Made by a program: the position numbers and the translations under genes
NCBI GenBank assembly: GCA_023213395.1
Contig: CM041465.1
Span: 172,181,741-172,245,740 of the forward strand
DNA: 64,000 nt
Reading direction: 5' to 3'
Source of the DNA: Cycas panzhihuaensis
Lineage: Eukaryota > Cycadophyta
Notes under the pieces: model-generated
Databases searched by the model: none
What the model was told of the DNA's origin: nothing
What the model saw: only the letters and a program-made list of their open reading frames with translations
Part shown: piece after piece, positions 63,512 to 64,000 of the stretch
Layout of the letters: each line of letters opens with the position of its first letter
Numbering within the stretch: position 1 is the first letter of the stretch

Positions 63512-64000
63512 CTGAATAAAAGACAAATTAAAGAAACAAATATCAGGATAAAATTCAAAAATGATTCTATCTGTTCATTTGAAACAACTTCCTTTACATC
63601 AGATATCTCATACAGCACCACGTGCAGATCTAAATATTCTTACAATTCTATAGGAGAACCACAGCAGAATTGGCACCAGGAATGCCAAGGCCCTGAATCA
63701 TGGTTGTTGTTATTCCTAACAATAAGGATGACACAAGCAAGCACGTTCTAGCTGGTTGAAATTCTAATTTGCATCCCATAACTAATCTAGAATAAAAGTA
63801 ACAACATCCATGTATCTAAGTTACCAGAAGCATGGAAATAAGGGTGTGCTTCTGTTTCTGAGCAGGGGAAATGTGGAAATGCCCTAGATATAGTCAGGAA
63901 ATGTTTCTGGGCAGAGGGAAATGTTTCTGGCAGGCCAGAGACATTTCCTGCAGTCCAGCAACATATCCACATTTCTGACACAGTTTGTGGGGCCCACATG
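63512..64000. other. Intron upstream of NOC1-like exon a, with a hairpin
   Basis: No further exon seen in the 489 bases to the window end. A direct repeat GGAAATGTTTCTGG (near 63,896 and 63,917) and an inverted repeat with 15-base arms at 63917-63931 and 63934-63948 (one mismatch) suggest a small non-autonomous element. Confidence 0.5.

Noticed and set aside
1-64000. CRISPR arrays, rRNA or tRNA genes, bacterial operons
   Set aside because: No regularly spaced identical repeats, no cloverleaf with A/B box sequence recognised, and no prokaryotic gene organisation. The tRNA-like words present are retrotransposon primer sites.

Overview
This is nuclear DNA of a seed plant with a large, repeat-choked genome. 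The evidence is a split nuclear gene with GT-AG introns, many Ty1/copia and Ty3/gypsy LTR retrotransposons whose primer-binding sites match the plant initiator tRNA-Met type (TGGTATCAGAGC), deep nesting, and old degenerate copies. A gymnosperm fits best, but the sequence alone does not fix the species. I see no bacterial genes, CRISPR array, rRNA or tRNA gene.

Layout, left to right. 0-4.4 kb: minus-strand Ty3/gypsy element A, cut by the window edge. 4.58-9.92 kb: 5'-truncated copia element C1, split by an 822-bp solo LTR with a perfect 5-bp target duplication. 12.5-18.9 kb: decayed minus-strand gypsy element B (LTR, primer site, gag, zinc knuckles, integrase tail), interrupted by a second decayed gene resembling the DUF7869 family. 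19.3 kb: a gypsy scrap. 20.7-25.1 kb: copia C3 with its 3' LTR. 25.1-36.3 kb: copia C4, into whose reverse transcriptase a complete minus-strand copia element, C5 (27,697-35,055), has inserted. 36.8-38.2 kb: gypsy scrap D. 38.3-38.8 kb: solo LTR related to C5. 40.1 kb: a short LTR with primer site. 41.9-50.4 kb: the 3' end and LTR of copia C6, split by a complete copia element, C2 (42,298-50,144). 52.2-58.5 kb: the 3' end of copia C8, whose LTR is split by a complete chromovirus-like gypsy element, G7 (52,797-58,481). 58.5-64 kb: unique-looking DNA with four exons of a NOC1/MAK21 (CEBPZ/SLOW WALKER 2) ribosome-biogenesis gene on the minus strand.

The NOC1-like gene is the only apparently live cellular gene. 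Its four visible exons splice in frame (274 codons). The next exon is not visible to the left, so the whole transposon pile may lie in one giant intron, or the gene is truncated. None of the retroelements has an intact coding region. Several premature stops are CAG to TAG when compared with sister copies in the window, which is the signature expected from cytosine methylation at CHG sites.

The most interesting unexplained signals are: (1) a palindrome about 25-35 bp upstream of the TATA box in four related copia LTRs, whose arms differ between copies yet keep pairing; (2) a second palindrome core shared by two otherwise dissimilar LTR families; (3) LTRs followed by primer sites directly downstream of a complete 3' end, implying head-to-tail LTR-sharing elements; (4) the possible giant intron; (5) a DUF7869-like gene lodged inside a gypsy element.
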